Assembly (NCBI GenBank): GCA_036365145.1
Contig: JAEOAD010000048.1
Coordinates: forward strand, 17,553,001 to 17,617,000
From: Orientallactaga sibirica
Lineage: Eukaryota; Chordata; Mammalia; Rodentia; Dipodidae
Reading direction: 5' to 3'
Length of the DNA stretch: 64,000 nucleotides
Numbering within the stretch: the stretch's first letter is position 1; each line of letters begins with the position of its first letter. The notes beneath the pieces were generated by a model. It was not told the origin of the DNA, made no database searches, and saw only the letters and a list, made by a program, of their open reading frames with translations. This document shows, piece by piece, positions 43,661-54,878 of the stretch. The translations under genes were made by a program, and so were the position numbers.

Positions 43661-44929
43661 TGAAATGGATTGTAACACTGCTAGAGGAGGGCATGGCGAC
43701 GTGCAAAAGCAGCGAGGCCGACAGACACATGTGGAAATGGAGGGCATTGCCTCAGGAAACCACACATGCAATGGCCAGGCAACCACAGATGGCCCTGGAA
43801 AGCTCTTCCTTCATTGCCCAAGATGGCCACAGACAGGCTCCCAACACTGTCCAAAGCAGTGCCAACAAGACATTGGTGAAAAAAGACACCACCAAACATG
43901 GAGACGGGAAGAACACAATGAACAAACGTTAGTTAAAGGGATCGTGTAATGCCATGAATTTTTCAGTGGCAAAACAGCCGAGAAGTTATTTAAAAATGCA
44001 TGATTTTCATATTTGATTATAAATCAAGAGCAGCCAAAGAGAAGTTGGGTGTGGGGTGAGGGGGGCGGGAAGAGGGACAAAGGCATCGGCAGCCTTGCAG
44101 GCTGGAATTCATGAGGCTGCTCCTAACGGCAAAGGAGTGACATGGTGATTAGTTAATTACCATTCAGCTGCCTATAATTAATGCTCAACTGGAACTGGTG
44201 TGCAATGAATTAAGCCAGGGAAAGCTGCTACCCAAATTGAGCTGAGGACCCCGATTATTGACTAAGGATGTTGTTACTGTAGCGTCACCATTGTGTCTAC
44301 TTCCAACCATGGGTTATGTGACCCGTGTGAGAGTTGGACTAAAGAAATAGACCGTCAGGTGGAGCCTATTATCCCGATGCTGAGATTGAGGGGTACAGTC
44401 TGGCCTGACCCAGAAGAGGGTCCCAATACTGTGCAAAAGTACAGAAACTAAGTGGGAGTGAGGCCAGAAGAAAAGAGGAGTTGGCAGGGAGACAGGAAGG
44501 ATGCTGAGAAGAAACACAGGAGTTCTCTGTTCACAGCGTGCACTTTCATCCCAGGCTCGATGTCACGAAGACCACAGGGTAACGATTACTGAAAGAGCCC
44601 CGAGTGCTCCAGTGCATTCTCCAGACAGCAGTGAAGGCTCACGTATTGAAAGATAAGTGCCCACCGTTTTGAGAGGTTCTGAAAACTTTGGTGGGGCGTG
44701 GGGGGAGGTTCTTGGGGGATGGACAGAATTCTGAGCCCCTTCTGTCACGCTTTCTGTTTCCTACACAGCCATAAAGCAACATGCTCCTGCTGCCACAATG
44801 TTCTGCCCAATTGCCACGTGCCAAGCGGCCACGGACTGCACCTTTGGAAACTATGAGCCCAGGTAAGTCCTCCCTCCTTCAGCTGTTTCTGTCCTTTGAA
44901 CTGTGATCTTTCAAAACAAAGTAATTTAC
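43661..44929. other. Mostly unique sequence with candidate conserved element
   Basis: The block 43960-44300 (TTAGTTAATTACC, CCTATAATTAATGCTC, GCAATGAATTAAGCC) is AT-motif-rich and repeat-free. 44755-44929 (CTGCTGCCACAATG, GGACTGCACCTTTGGAAACT) resembles the 3' part of a MaLR or URR-like repeat. The CAGGTAAGT at 44860 looks like a splice donor but sits in that repeat. Confidence 0.45.
44047..44069 (+). repeat. G-quadruplex-capable tract
   Basis: GGG TGT GGGG TGA GGGGGG C GGG: four G-tracts with loops of 1-3 bases. Confidence 0.75.
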
Positions 44930-45420
44930 GTGTGGAAAAGTCCTCTGTTGAAAACCCTCCTATGAATTCCTGCTTTAAACATCCACCTTCCTTATCATCA
45001 TGAGCTGGCCCTCATGGTACCTCTCTGCCTCGTTTCTCTCTCTTCTCATTTATGTGGCCCAGTCACACCCATCCTTTGATGCCACAAAATCTCCAACTCA
45101 ATTTTGCCCGAGGAACTTGGCATAGGCTGGCCCTGCTGCTTGGAACACTGTTCCCCGGGGAGTTTTCACAGTGACCATGTCTCAGTTCAAATGTCACCTC
45201 AGGAAGATCTGTTGTGACTTCCCTGCCTAAACCAGCCCCTCCAGCCAGCACCACCCCACTTCTATGCTCCCCACTGTCCCTAATTACTCCCTTCTAGTTG
45301 TTTCTATGGGTATGTCAGCACCCTTCATGCTGATTCCCTTTAGAACGAGGCTTCATAAGGGGGGAGGAATGCATCTGTTCTCCCCCTCTATCCTGAGGTC
45401 CTCATGACGAGTGACCCATG
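44930..45420 (+). mobile_element. L2 LINE 3'-end relic
   Basis: GGAACTTGGCATAGGCTGGC, TGCTTGGAACACTGTTCCCC, TCAGTTCAAATGTCACCTCA and GTTGTGACTTCCCTGCC are characteristic of the L2 3' end. Confidence 0.75.
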
Positions 45421-45707
45421 TTGAAAAAGGACAGGCCACCATGGCGATTCATCACGAAGGCCAAATGAGACCTTAGGAAAAGTGCCTGTCTGGGAAGAAA
45501 TCCATCTATCCATATGTATTTAATGACCAGTTCTGTTCCTACAAATTTTAGTCATGGTAACAAGAAAAAACTAGCATGCCACTTCCCTGTTCTGCTTACT
45601 GTGTAGCCCCTATGGGCTGGGTTCAGGCTTCCATTTACCCTGAGGCCCTTCATGCCAACTATCCTGAGGGCCACCTGATGTGTGGGTCACATAAAAAGGC
45701 AGAGCTG

Positions 45708-45896
45708 GGCTGCAGAATTGGCTTAGCGGTTAAGACAGTTGCCTGCAAAAGCCAAAGGACCTCGGTTGGATTCCCCAGGACCCATGTAAGCCTGATGCAC
45801 AAGGTGGCTCGTGTGTCTGGAGTTCGTTTGCAATGGTTGGAGGCCCTGGAGAGCCCATCTCTCTCTCTCTCTCAAATAAATTAATTAAATTTTAAT
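45708..45896 (+). mobile_element. DIP-like SINE, subfamily B
   Basis: The head is changed (GGGCTGCAGAATTGGCTTAG); B body and an AAATAAATTAATTAAATTTT tail follow. Perfect 13-bp target duplication AAAAGGCAGAGCT (45694-45706, 45897-45909). Confidence 0.9.
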
Positions 45897-45909
45897 AAAA
45901 GGCAGAGCT

Positions 45910-46347
45910 ACTTCCTCAGGGACCCTCACCACAGAGAAGGAAGAAGACAGTGCTTCTTTTCATTCGCCTTGGGCGTCTGTGGTATGTGACTGGTCCACAT
46001 TCCTAAGTCCAGGAAGCAAGCAAGCTCCAGAACACGGCAGGGGGGTAACCGGGTTCTGAGCAAGGCTCTGGGACTTCCCTCTATTCGGGCTCTGGCATAC
46101 TGGGGGAGAAGCAGGAAACCCTCGTCTTCAGCCTTAAAGGAAATAGCTTCTGACTCTTCACAGAAACCTCCTGGGGGTCCTTGGATGAACCTCTTGCTTC
46201 CTCCCTCTGTAAAATGGGGCAAAATCCAAGCTTTCTGGGGCCATCCTAAAAATCACATAGCTAACTCCACCAAGTTTCCAGCAATTCAAGAAAAACAGCA
46301 GAACTGACCCAATGAGGACACGGTCCTGGGGCTTGAAGCTTGGGCAT
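45910..46347. other. Unique sequence with a MIR end
   Basis: CCTCTGTAAAATGGGGCAAA (46205-46224) is the MIR 3' segment. Otherwise nothing recognised. Confidence 0.4.
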
Positions 46348-46931
46348 TGTGGTGATTTGATTCAGGTGTCCCCCATAAACTTAGGTGTTCTGAATGCTAG
46401 GTTCTCAGCTGATGGAGATTTGGGAATTACCCCCTCCTGGAGGCGGTGTATTGTTGGGGGCGGGCTTATGGGTGTTATAGCCAGTGTCCCCTTGCCAGTG
46501 TTTGGCACACTCTCCTGCTGCTGTTGTCTATCTGTTGTTGGCCAGGAGGTGATGTCCACCCTCTGCTCATGCTGTCATTTTCCCCTGCCATCATGGAGCT
46601 TCCTCTCGAGTCTGTAAGCCAACATAAATCCTTTTTTCGGGCTGGAGAGATGGCTTAGCGGTTAAGGTGCCTGCCTGCTAAGCCTAAGAACCCCGGTTCC
46701 AATCTCCAGGTCCCATGTTTAGCCAGATGCAAAGTGACTCAAGGGCGCAATGCATCTGGAGTTCGTTCACAGCAGCTGAGAGGCTGATGGCTGCCCATTC
46801 TCTCTCTGCCTCTCCCTCAGTCTCTGTGTCTCTCTCCAAATTAAAATTAAAAAAAAATTGTAAACCCTTTTTTCCCACAAGCTGTTCTTGGTCGGGTGAT
46901 TTCTGCCAGCAATGCAGACCTCACTGCGACA
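46348..46931 (+). mobile_element. ORR1-like MaLR solo LTR with nested SINE
   Basis: It starts TGTGGTGATTTGATTCAGGT, with TGGAGGCGGTGTATTGTTGG, GGCACACTCTCCTGCTGC and GGTGATTTCTGCCAGCAATG, and ends ..CTGCGACA. Best-preserved MaLR LTR in the window; the SINE at 46638 sits near its AATAAA region. Confidence 0.85.
46638..46860 (+). mobile_element. DIP-like SINE, subfamily A, CTCF module deleted
   Basis: Head and A body are present but GCAATG runs straight into CATCTGG, missing the CTTGACCACAAGGGGGCGC stretch found in other A copies. Related strings AAATCCTTTTTT and AAACCCTTTTTT flank it. Confidence 0.85.
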
Positions 46932-48090
46932 GGCCTCCTCTGGGAAATGCGTCCCCCAGCACCATCAGGTCCTGCTTCTCCCTGCTCTTCTTGGGCCTAG
47001 GCAGTCACTTTCAGCTCTGGCCCCTGGGGCAGAGCCAGAGCTCACTTCAGCCCAGCAATCAATAGTTTCCCAAGGTGGAGATAAGCTTTTATTCTGAATC
47101 TAAATCTCCACCTCCACACCCCCATTATCTCCTCTAGGGGACTATTCTGCCCTCTGGGAGGTTAGCTCAGGTTCATAGTATCCCTATAGAATGACCCAGC
47201 AGAAAGACCATGAGAATAGTGGCTTCTGGAAGTTTCCTTCCTTCCCTCCTGACTCTGAAGGGGAGGAGTAGGTCATGATCCGCTGGAGAAGGAGTGCTCA
47301 GAAATCCTATCAAGTTAGGTCAAGTGGCCCACCCTGGTGTCATGTTGACCACCAGGCAGCTGTGTGGTCTTGTCCAGAGTGATTCACTTCTGCGGATCTC
47401 AGTTTCCTTGCCTAGAAATGAATGCACTAATCCTGACTGCCCCTCATGGGGAGGAGGTGGTGTCCAGCGAGGGCCTTTCAGGATGAGTCCTAGATTTGGA
47501 GATGCCAAATTCCCCACCTCCCAGAAGTCAGTGATCCACAGAGCTGAAAGATGCAGGGGTGTGTCCACGGACTCTCACAGCCATCTCCTGCCCAGCTGGA
47601 GGGAAAGGAAGGCTCACCCGTCCATTGTCATGGACTAATGTGAAGAAGGAGAAAAGGAAAAAGTGCCTAGGGATCGGATCCTTCCCACTTCTAAACTGCA
47701 CAGCCGAGAGCCAGGCTGCCTGTTGCCCATACCATCCTGCTGGAAGGAGATAGGGCACTTCCAGTCTTCTGAAGCTGCCAGGATAGGGATTGGGACAGAT
47801 TCTTCTCACCCTTGCAGGACCTGGTGCCGAACACCGCACTGCTAATCCACCAACCACATTGGAGACTGCAGCGAGGGGCTTCCAAGGGGCTCCACTTGGG
47901 GGCTGGGGGATGGGCTAGCAGCATGGCCCTGGGATCACAGAGGAGAGATCCAAAAGCCCAGGGTTGGGTTGGGGACACCCCAAGGGGTAGTGACAGGCCA
48001 CAGTACTCTCTGTGTGGGGGGATAGAGAGAGAGCCTTTAATTTTGAGACATAACATACATACATCCAGTCAAGTACGAGAAGTGACAGCC
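46932..48090. other. Mostly unique sequence
   Basis: A MIR trace (47355-47430, GCAGCTGTGTGGTCTTGTCC, ATCTCAGTTTCCTTGCC). Open frames of 100-120 codons on both strands (47294-48056) show no family motif. No gene called. Confidence 0.45.
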
Positions 48091-48101
48091 CAACTACGTT
48101 T

Positions 48102-48411
48102 TTTAAAAAACTTTTTTTTATTTTTTTTTTTTTTGGAGAGAGACACAGAGAGAGGCAGAGAGAGAGACAGAGAGAGAGAGAGAAGGGGGGGAAGACAGAG
48201 ATGGGCACGTGAGCAGTGTCTCAGGTGCTGGGAACGAAATCCAGATGTGTGCGCCCCCTTGTGGTCAAGTGCGGCATTGCGGCATTGCGCCCTTGCGTCA
48301 CTTTGCATCTGGCTAAACGTGGGACCTGGAGATTGGAACCGCTGGAGATTGGAACCAGTGTTCTTAGGCTTAGGAGGCAGGCGCCTTAACCCCTAAGCCA
48401 TCTCTCTAACC
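48102..48411 (-). mobile_element. DIP-like SINE, subfamily A, minus strand
   Basis: Poly(T), GGAGAGAGACACAGAGAGAG, A body with GCGGCATT tandemly repeated (near 48270), and head CCATCTCTCTAACC. CCAACTAC flanks both ends. Confidence 0.87.
48250..48267 (-). promoter_or_regulatory. CTCF-like motif in SINE (-)
   Basis: The reverse complement reads TGACCACAAGGGGGCGCA, the best form of the motif in the window. Confidence 0.45.
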
Positions 48412-48420
48412 CCCAACTAC

Positions 48421-48984
48421 TTTTAACCTACATACACCACTCGAATCAAGACAGAGGCTTGTCTCAGCACCTAAAAGGTCCCACCCTGGTCCTCTCTACT
48501 CCCCAGTTCCACCCCCAGGCCAACTCACCACTGTTCTCACTTCGATCACCACTGATGCGTTTAAGCAGATTTAGAATTCCACGTCAATTGTTTTTATTCG
48601 ATGACTTTTTGTAGGGAGTCCACTTCTACTCACCCCAGACAGGACAAAGAAACGATTCCGCCCAAGTGCAGCTCGGTGAAATGATGGGTTTATGACAGGA
48701 GGCTCGGCTCTTAGGCAGCTCCATGGCTGACAGTCCCACAGCCCAGCGTTCGTGATGGCTGAGGAAAGCTTCACCACACAAGTCTCCCGAGCAACTTGCA
48801 GGCAGCGACACCACCGGGTGTGCCCCCTCCGCCCCACCACTGACTGCTTATACGACCTGGGGGAGGGGCCTGTGAGTCATATAGATTTTATGAGACTTCT
48901 GAGTCTTGGAAGTTTCTTGTGAGTTTCCAGAGCCTTGCGAGCTTCCTCCCCTCACTCCAAGATGGAATGTTTAAAGCTGGAGGA
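48421..48984. other. Unrecognised sequence, possibly an LTR
   Basis: The block 48620-48990 (GGACAAAGAAACGATTCC, GATGGGTTTATGACAGG, GGGAGGGGCCTGTGAGTCAT, TGTTTAAAGCTGG) has the look of a repeat but I cannot name it. No exon supported. Confidence 0.35.
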
Positions 48985-49498
48985 GGAAGCTACACAACAT
49001 GTTTGCCCAGCATGGTTTTTTTGGGTTTTGTGTTTGTTTTGAGATTTTTCTGAGCTTATGCACCCAATTTGTTTACCCATCAAGATGATTTTCCACTTTG
49101 GGGCTATTATGGATAGAGCTACTAGGGGCGTTTCTGTTTTCTGTCTTCTGGAGCCCACATTCATTCATATTCCCCGGATATATTCCTAAGAGTGTCAGTG
49201 ACAGATCACTAGGTGTACATCCGTTCAGCTGCTCAGGAGAGGCTGCCACAGCGTTCCAAGCAGCGGAGCCATGTTGAATTCCTACCCTCAGAGTCTGTGA
49301 GCATCTGTCCTTACGGACACTTGGCATTTTTAGGCTTCTAAATCTTAGTTGTGGAAGAGGACACCTCATTGTTTGCTTTTTCTTTTCCTTGAAGATCAGC
49401 TCGAGTGGCTTTTTATGTGCTTACTGACTATTGTCTACCTTCTTTTGTCAAATACCTTTTCAAATCTTTTGTCCATTTTTTTAATTGCCTGTACTATT

Positions 49499-49712
49499 TT
49501 TGATTTTTTATATATTATTTAGTTATTTATTTGAGGGAGAGAAAGAGGGAGAAAGAGAGAGAATGGGCATGCCAGAGCCTTTAGCCACTGCAAATGAACT
49601 CCAGACACTTGCACCACCTTGTGCATCTGGCTTACATGGGTACTGGGGAATCAAACTGGGGTCTTTAGGCTTCACAGACAAGCATCTGAACTGCTAAGCC
49701 ATCTCTCCAGCC
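49499..49712 (-). mobile_element. DIP-like SINE, subfamily B, minus strand
   Basis: TTTAGTTATTTATTTGAGGG tail, B body, CCATCTCTCCAGCC head. TATTTTTGATTTTT and TATTTTTTGATTTTT flank it. Confidence 0.87.
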
Positions 49713-49754
49713 CTATTTTTTGATTTTTAATGTATAACCTTTGTCTCTGTGTGT

Positions 49755-49905
49755 GTGTTATTGTGAATTAACTCTGAGCATTGTACGTTCAACACAAAGT
49801 TTCTACCACTGAGCTAGGTCCGCCTTACTATGTAGCCCAGGCCTGGAACTCACAATTCTGGACCCTTTCCCAAATGCACTACCACACCCACCTTCTAGTC
49901 ATGCC
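49755..49905 (-). mobile_element. Old B1/ID composite fragment, minus strand
   Basis: TACCACTGAGCTAGGTCCGC is a reversed ID A-box region, and ACTATGTAGCCCAGGCCTGG, AACTCACAATTCTGG and ACCACACCC are reversed B1. Confidence 0.5.
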
Positions 49906-50035
49906 TTATAGATTTCAGGTACCCAGTCCTTTGCCAGACGTGTGCACAGTGTTACGAGTGTCTTCTCCTAGGCAATGGTTTGCTTTTTCACTTGCTTTAT
50001 GGTGGCCCTGAAGAATAGAAGAAGTTCCTAATTTT

Positions 50036-50262
50036 TTAAGTCTTTTAAAATATTTTATTTATTTATTTACAGGCAGATACAAATGGACAAAAAAAGAGAG
50101 AGAGAGAGAATGGGCATGCCAGGGTCTCCAGCCACTGCAATTTCCAGACACATGTGCCATCTATGCATCTGGCTTACATGGGTCCTGGGGAATCGAACTT
50201 GGGTCAATAGATTTGGCAGACAAGCACCTTAACCACTGAGCCATCTCTTCAGCCCTTAGAAA
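50036..50262 (-). mobile_element. DIP-like SINE, subfamily B, minus strand
   Basis: ATTTTATTTATTTATTTACA tail, B body, CCATCTCTTCAGCCC head. Target duplication TTCCTAATTTT (50025, 50263). Confidence 0.87.
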
Positions 50263-50674
50263 TTCCTAATTTTAATGAAGTTCAGTTACTGATAATTTTC
50301 TTTTGTGGCTCTTGCTCCCAATGTCCTGCTTACAGGAATCTTTACCTTTCTCAAGATGTGACCTGAGATGTATTGCATTCTGTCAGCACTGACTTGGTCC
50401 CTCACAGAAGCAAGTCACCTACCAAATGTTCCTAGGGCCTGTCTTCAAACTTCCCTGACAGAGGAGCCACGTAAAGGGTGGGTATCAGTGGCTGATTCCT
50501 GGATGGCACCCATGGAGATTCTGAGGAAGAGGACATTCAACCTACTATTCATCTTGTGCTTTTCAAGCTTTGCTGCAGCGCAGGCTGGGAGGGCCACGCA
50601 CAGGACAAATCCATGTGAAACAAGTTTGCACACCTGTGGACAGTTGTGTCTAGCTATATATGGAGAGGGTAGAC

Positions 50675-51056
50675 TGTTGGGGTCCCCCCAGGGCCAGCCC
50701 AGGAGAGAAGGCAGGGTCTCTGCCGAGTTGGGGATGAGAGATGCGGAGTCACAACACAGACTGCGGGAGTTGGGTGGAAGCAGGCAGAGGGCGAGCTGCT
50801 GCAAAGTCGTTTATTCAAGGAAGTGTAGGGGATTTTAAGGGGTTTGGCTGGCCAATCATTGTATGGGGTGGTCCCCTTCTTGTGACCAATGACAGCCAGT
50901 CTCTGGGCAGATCATCTCGTAGCAGGTTTCTCGCGAGCATGGGACTGTAGCTGTTGTCACGCCAGGCCTGCGCAGGACGCCATGTCCACAGAAGCCACGT
51001 CCTGGTTTCTTTTAGCATGTGGTCTAGCTAGGGCCCGACCTGCATTGTGCCATACA
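50675..51056 (-). mobile_element. Solo LTR of a class II (ERVK/IAP-like) endogenous retrovirus
   Basis: This 382-bp LTR begins TGTATGGCACAATGCAGG and ends GGGGACCCCAACA on the minus strand, so it has TG..CA ends. A perfect 6-bp target duplication GTAGAC lies at 50669-50674 and 51057-51062, the length expected for class II ERVs. CCAAT-type boxes and AATAAACGACTTTGC are inside. No gag, pol or env remains. Confidence 0.85.
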
Positions 51057-51259
51057 GTAGACAGCATGAAATTTGAACCTTTCAGTGTGCTGGAGTCCTG
51101 TGTTCATTCTGTCCCATCCCTACTTACCTCCGCCTTGCATGTGGTAATGTGGAAGACTTCTAGAGACGGGAAACATCCAGGCTCTGCCATTTCTGGACTC
51201 ACCTGGACAATGGGACGGAGGCCTCAAACTCCGCTCCCGAAAACTTCCTTGTGTCCCCG

Positions 51260-51480
51260 TTACTCCATCTATTGTATTACTCACTTGACTTGTCAGTGTG
51301 ACAATATCGTTTACAAAAGGAAGCAACTTAAGGGAGGGAGGGTTTATTTTTGATGTACAGCTCAAGGGGATATGATCCAATGTGGTAGGGAAGGCGTGTA
51401 TCTGCTGGACTCCTGTCCTGCCCTTGTTCCTCTCGTGGCTCATCAGAGTATCCTGGGCCTGGATCATGGTTTTGGCAGAT
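51260..51480 (-). mobile_element. MaLR-type LTR fragment, minus strand
   Basis: GACAATATCGTTTACAAAAG, GAGGGAGGGTTTATTTTTGA and CAATGTGGTAGGGAAGGCG resemble the reversed MaLR LTR start region. Confidence 0.5.
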
Positions 51481-51568
51481 CTCACGCTAGTGCTCCTGAA
51501 GCTGCCAGGTCATCTTCTTTCTAGCCAGACACCCTGTCTCAGCCTCAGCCCCTCCCAGACAAGCTGAT

Positions 51569-51581
51569 CTGTCCTCTTTTT

Positions 51582-51617
<36 letters not shown>

Positions 51618-51629
51618 TTTTTTTTTTTT
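51569..51629 (+). repeat. (TTTC)n followed by poly(T)
   Basis: About ten TTTC units then a T-run ending TTTTTGCAGG. Confidence 0.95.
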
Positions 51630-52208
51630 GCAGGTTCCATTTAATGGATGGCTCCAGATGCTGGCTGGCAGCAATTTCAGCAATGAAGTTTGTCCAGTAC
51701 AATAAAGCAGCCACCATCCCAAGAAGTTAGCAATAGGAAAAGTGCATTACGTCCTTTAGATTTCAAACAGTTCAATTGCTCTGCCAAACCAAGAGGCACC
51801 AACCCAAGGACTGGACGCTGCTGCAGAGAATTGCACGCTGGCCGGGCGAGGCACTCAGCTCGGGGTTTCCCGTCATCAGCAGCATGGGCTGTGTGTGGAA
51901 TGGATGAATTAACTAATGACACGTTCCCAAGTGTCTTGGGTTCACTCATGTATGCACACCTTCAGTTTCTATTCAGCAAGCAGGAATAGCTACTGTTTTC
52001 AGTCAATGTTTGTCACCAGAACCAGGGGAATTTCTGGAGCAAAACACAGTCAGTCCCCCAATCAATAGTGGAATAGAGTGGACGTTGGTAGATCTGTCCA
52101 GTCACTAGAGGACATGTTTCCTTCTCTCAAGAGCCCTCCATGGACTCCATAGACACTGTTAAGAATCGTGTGTTTTTCTGACCTGCATCCAGGCTTCTCT
52201 GGCTTCAC
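51630..52208. other. Unique sequence, candidate conserved element
   Basis: GGTTCCATTTAATGGATGGC, CAGCAATTTCAGCAATGAAG and GGATGAATTAACTAATGACA lie in a repeat-free block. No coding frame of note. Conservation untested. Confidence 0.4.
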
Positions 52209-52222
52209 TAAACATGTTTTTT

Positions 52223-52500
52223 TTTATTATTTTTTTATTTATTTTGGGAGAGAGTGACAGAGAAAGATAGACGGAGAGGGAGAGGGAGACAGAAATGGGC
52301 GCGCCAGCAGTCTCTCAGCAGCTGCAAACGAAATCCAGATGTGTGCACCCCCTTGTGGTCAAGTGAGGCATTGCGCCCTTGCATCACTTTGCATCTGGCT
52401 AAACGTGGGACCTGGAGATTGGAACCACTGGACATTGGAACCAGCATTCTTAGGCTTAGCAGGCAGATGCCTTAGCCACTAAGCCATCTCTCCAGCCCAA
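52223..52500 (-). mobile_element. DIP-like SINE, subfamily A, minus strand
   Basis: TTTTGGGAGAGAGTGACAGA tail, A body with the CTCF-like module, CCATCTCTCCAGCCC head. Target duplication TAAACATGTTTTTT (52209-52222, 52501-52514). Confidence 0.92.
52344..52361 (-). promoter_or_regulatory. CTCF-like motif in SINE (-)
   Basis: The reverse complement reads TGACCACAAGGGGGTGCA. Confidence 0.4.
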
Positions 52501-52514
52501 TAAACATGTTTTTT

Positions 52515-53152
52515 GTATCTATTCTCTGGGTGACAGAAAAATTACAACCTGGTGCATCCTTGGGGATACACATTTATTGATAGCCCCCTCCCCCATCTTT
52601 CCCACAGCTCTCCCTTGGAAAAATAGATCATAAGAACCAGGCCAGAAACTATGATGGACAGAGCCCCACCTCAGCCCCTGGCAGCACACGGTGCCCCAGA
52701 AATGGCCTTCTCAGAAGGACCATCATGGCATTGTGGATCTCATGATGTTTACCCATCACTCACAGAGTCTGTCTGTCTGTCTCCCTCTCAGTTGTGTGTA
52801 GTTCTTGAAGAAACTGATGATCCTCAGTTCCATCTTCCTGATGGCATTTCAGAATCTCCCAGAATAGGATCTATCCAGGTGCTGTCCCCGCCCCCCCCCA
52901 AAAAAAAAGTCCACTCGCAGACAGAGTGTATCTCCATCCATAGGAGGCCCTGGCAACATGAAGGGCTCAGTCTAGGCTTCCCTGAGCAGTGCTGGGCAAG
53001 AATACTCCTTAGAAGATATCTTCACACAAGCCCCAGAAGCTTCCAGAACCTGAGTGGGACTGGGATTCTCGGTTTCTATGGCTCTTTTGGACTACTTGGG
53101 CCTGACTATCTGGACATGAACCCAAAGCTCCATGTCTTCCACCTGCCCCAAA
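52515..53152. other. Unique sequence
   Basis: A 179-codon frame (52651-53190) runs from here into the SINE. It ends inside SINE sequence and shows no domain, so it is most likely chance. Confidence 0.4.
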
Positions 53153-53163
53153 AAGAAAGGCTT

Positions 53164-53600
<437 letters not shown>

Positions 53601-53603
53601 CTC

Positions 53604-54539
53604 ACTCTAGGTGGAGAATTCTCCTCCCTTTCTCCATCTGATCATAAAAAACAAAATCACACCTCCAATGATCTCACAGCCTACTTTGACCCCCACTTTG
53701 CTTTAGAAGCCAGAGGTCAAGTTCTGTCTCCAGTCTTTCCCCAAAGCAGACCAGCCACCAGCACCCCCCCATCATCTTCATTCCCAACACATGTCTGAGG
53801 GTGCTGGATTTCTAACGAGGGTACCACTATTGGCCTGGCCCACCTTCAGATAAAGGTAGTCAATGCTTCCCTCCTTGAAGACATTGTGTGGGAGACGGGA
53901 ATGCTTCCAGACTGCCCAAACACTCCCAGGCCAGAAGAGAAGATACTTAACCACACACTCACTGGGCAACTGCAGAGAGAAATATCCCCTCTTACGGGTC
54001 AGAAGTCTTGCCACCATGCATATACTGTCCCAGAAATCGCTGCAAGTCAGCCTTCACGCATCTCGCACAACCACGCCCGGCCTTGCTCGAGAAATTAGGT
54101 ATACAAATTCCATTATTCGTGATGCAGCCTCCTCCCCCAATTTAGAGAGCCTCTGTGGGACTTCAGTCAATATTTGCTGAAAATCAAATACTGGCCTTAT
54201 TATGATTCAATGCAAACACTATACTCCACTCCACCAAGGCATGCCCCAGGCTCAAGAGAGAGGAACATTAAATTAAGTTGTACAAGTGTCTACGGGACAA
54301 AAGACATCTCCTGACATTAATGCGAATTACCGGGAGCTGGACTCCACCTAGCCATTGTCATCAACTCAAAGATTCCACTCTCTTGGCAATAAATCAGCAC
54401 CAGTGAACTTGGAAAATGCCAGGCACGGAGGCTAGCATGAACCTGAGGTTCAAGTGAGGAAATGGGTGGAGTGAATGAGAGAGTGGGTAAATGAATGGAT
54501 AGTGGGACAGAATGAAGAGTATAGCCTTGCCTTCCTAAA
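53604..54539. other. Unique sequence, candidate conserved element
   Basis: From about 53870 to 54440 the sequence is repeat-free and AT-motif-rich (CAAATTCCATTATTCG, CTTATTATGATTCAATGCAA, AACATTAAATTAAG, TGACATTAATGCGAATTACC). No coding structure. Confidence 0.4.
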
Positions 54540-54690
54540 GTCTGGATTCTAATTTTGTTCTATTCACTGCCTTCTTTTCTGTCATACCTTTTACATCTCT
54601 GTTCTCTCATCTGTAAATAAACTGGAACTCATGGGTAGTCAGAATTAAAGGAAATGATCTTTGTATTTAGCCACAATGCCTGGACCTATA
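54540..54690 (+). mobile_element. MIR element, right half
   Basis: CATCTCTGTTCTCTCATCTG, TAAATAAACTGGAACTCATG, AATTAAAGGAAATGATC and CACAATGCCTGG follow MIR order. Confidence 0.55.
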
Positions 54691-54717
54691 AACTCTCAAG
54701 AATACTATAATAAATAG

Positions 54718-54878
54718 GGCTGGAGGGATGGCTTAGTGGTTAAGGCATTTGCCTGCAAAGCTAAAGGACCCAGGTTCGATTCCCCAGGACCCAAGTTAGC
54801 CAGATGCATAAGGGGGCCCACATATCTGGAGTTCATTTGCAGTGGTTGGAGGCCCTGGCACGCCCATTCTCTCTTGAT
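54718..54878 (+). mobile_element. DIP-like SINE, subfamily B, 3'-truncated
   Basis: Head, GGTTCGATTCCCC B box and body are good, but the tail stops after CCCATTCTCTCTTG without CT tract or A-rich end. Confidence 0.85.

Larger units (their letters stand above)
48985..50420 (-). mobile_element. Old L1, minus strand, with two nested SINEs
   Basis: GGGGCTATTATGGATAGAGC, TCCCCGGATATATTCCTAAG, CCTTCTTTTGTCAAATACC, CCAGTCCTTTGCCAGACGTG and GTGGCTCTTGCTCCCAATG follow the ORF2 end and 3' UTR of an old L1 read in reverse. SINEs at 49499 and 50036 and a B1/ID piece interrupt it. Confidence 0.7.

Noticed and set aside
44855..44870. CAGGTAAGT resembling a splice donor
   Set aside because: It lies at the end of a repeat-like segment where related copies read GTGAGCCAAAATAAA; no exon-like frame precedes it.
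47812..48396. 194-codon plus-strand frame
   Set aside because: Its second half is a reverse-oriented SINE and the first half has no recognisable domain.
50368..50838. 156-codon plus-strand frame with a hydrophobic stretch like a signal peptide
   Set aside because: Half lies in an antisense solo LTR and the rest in old L1; no family similarity.
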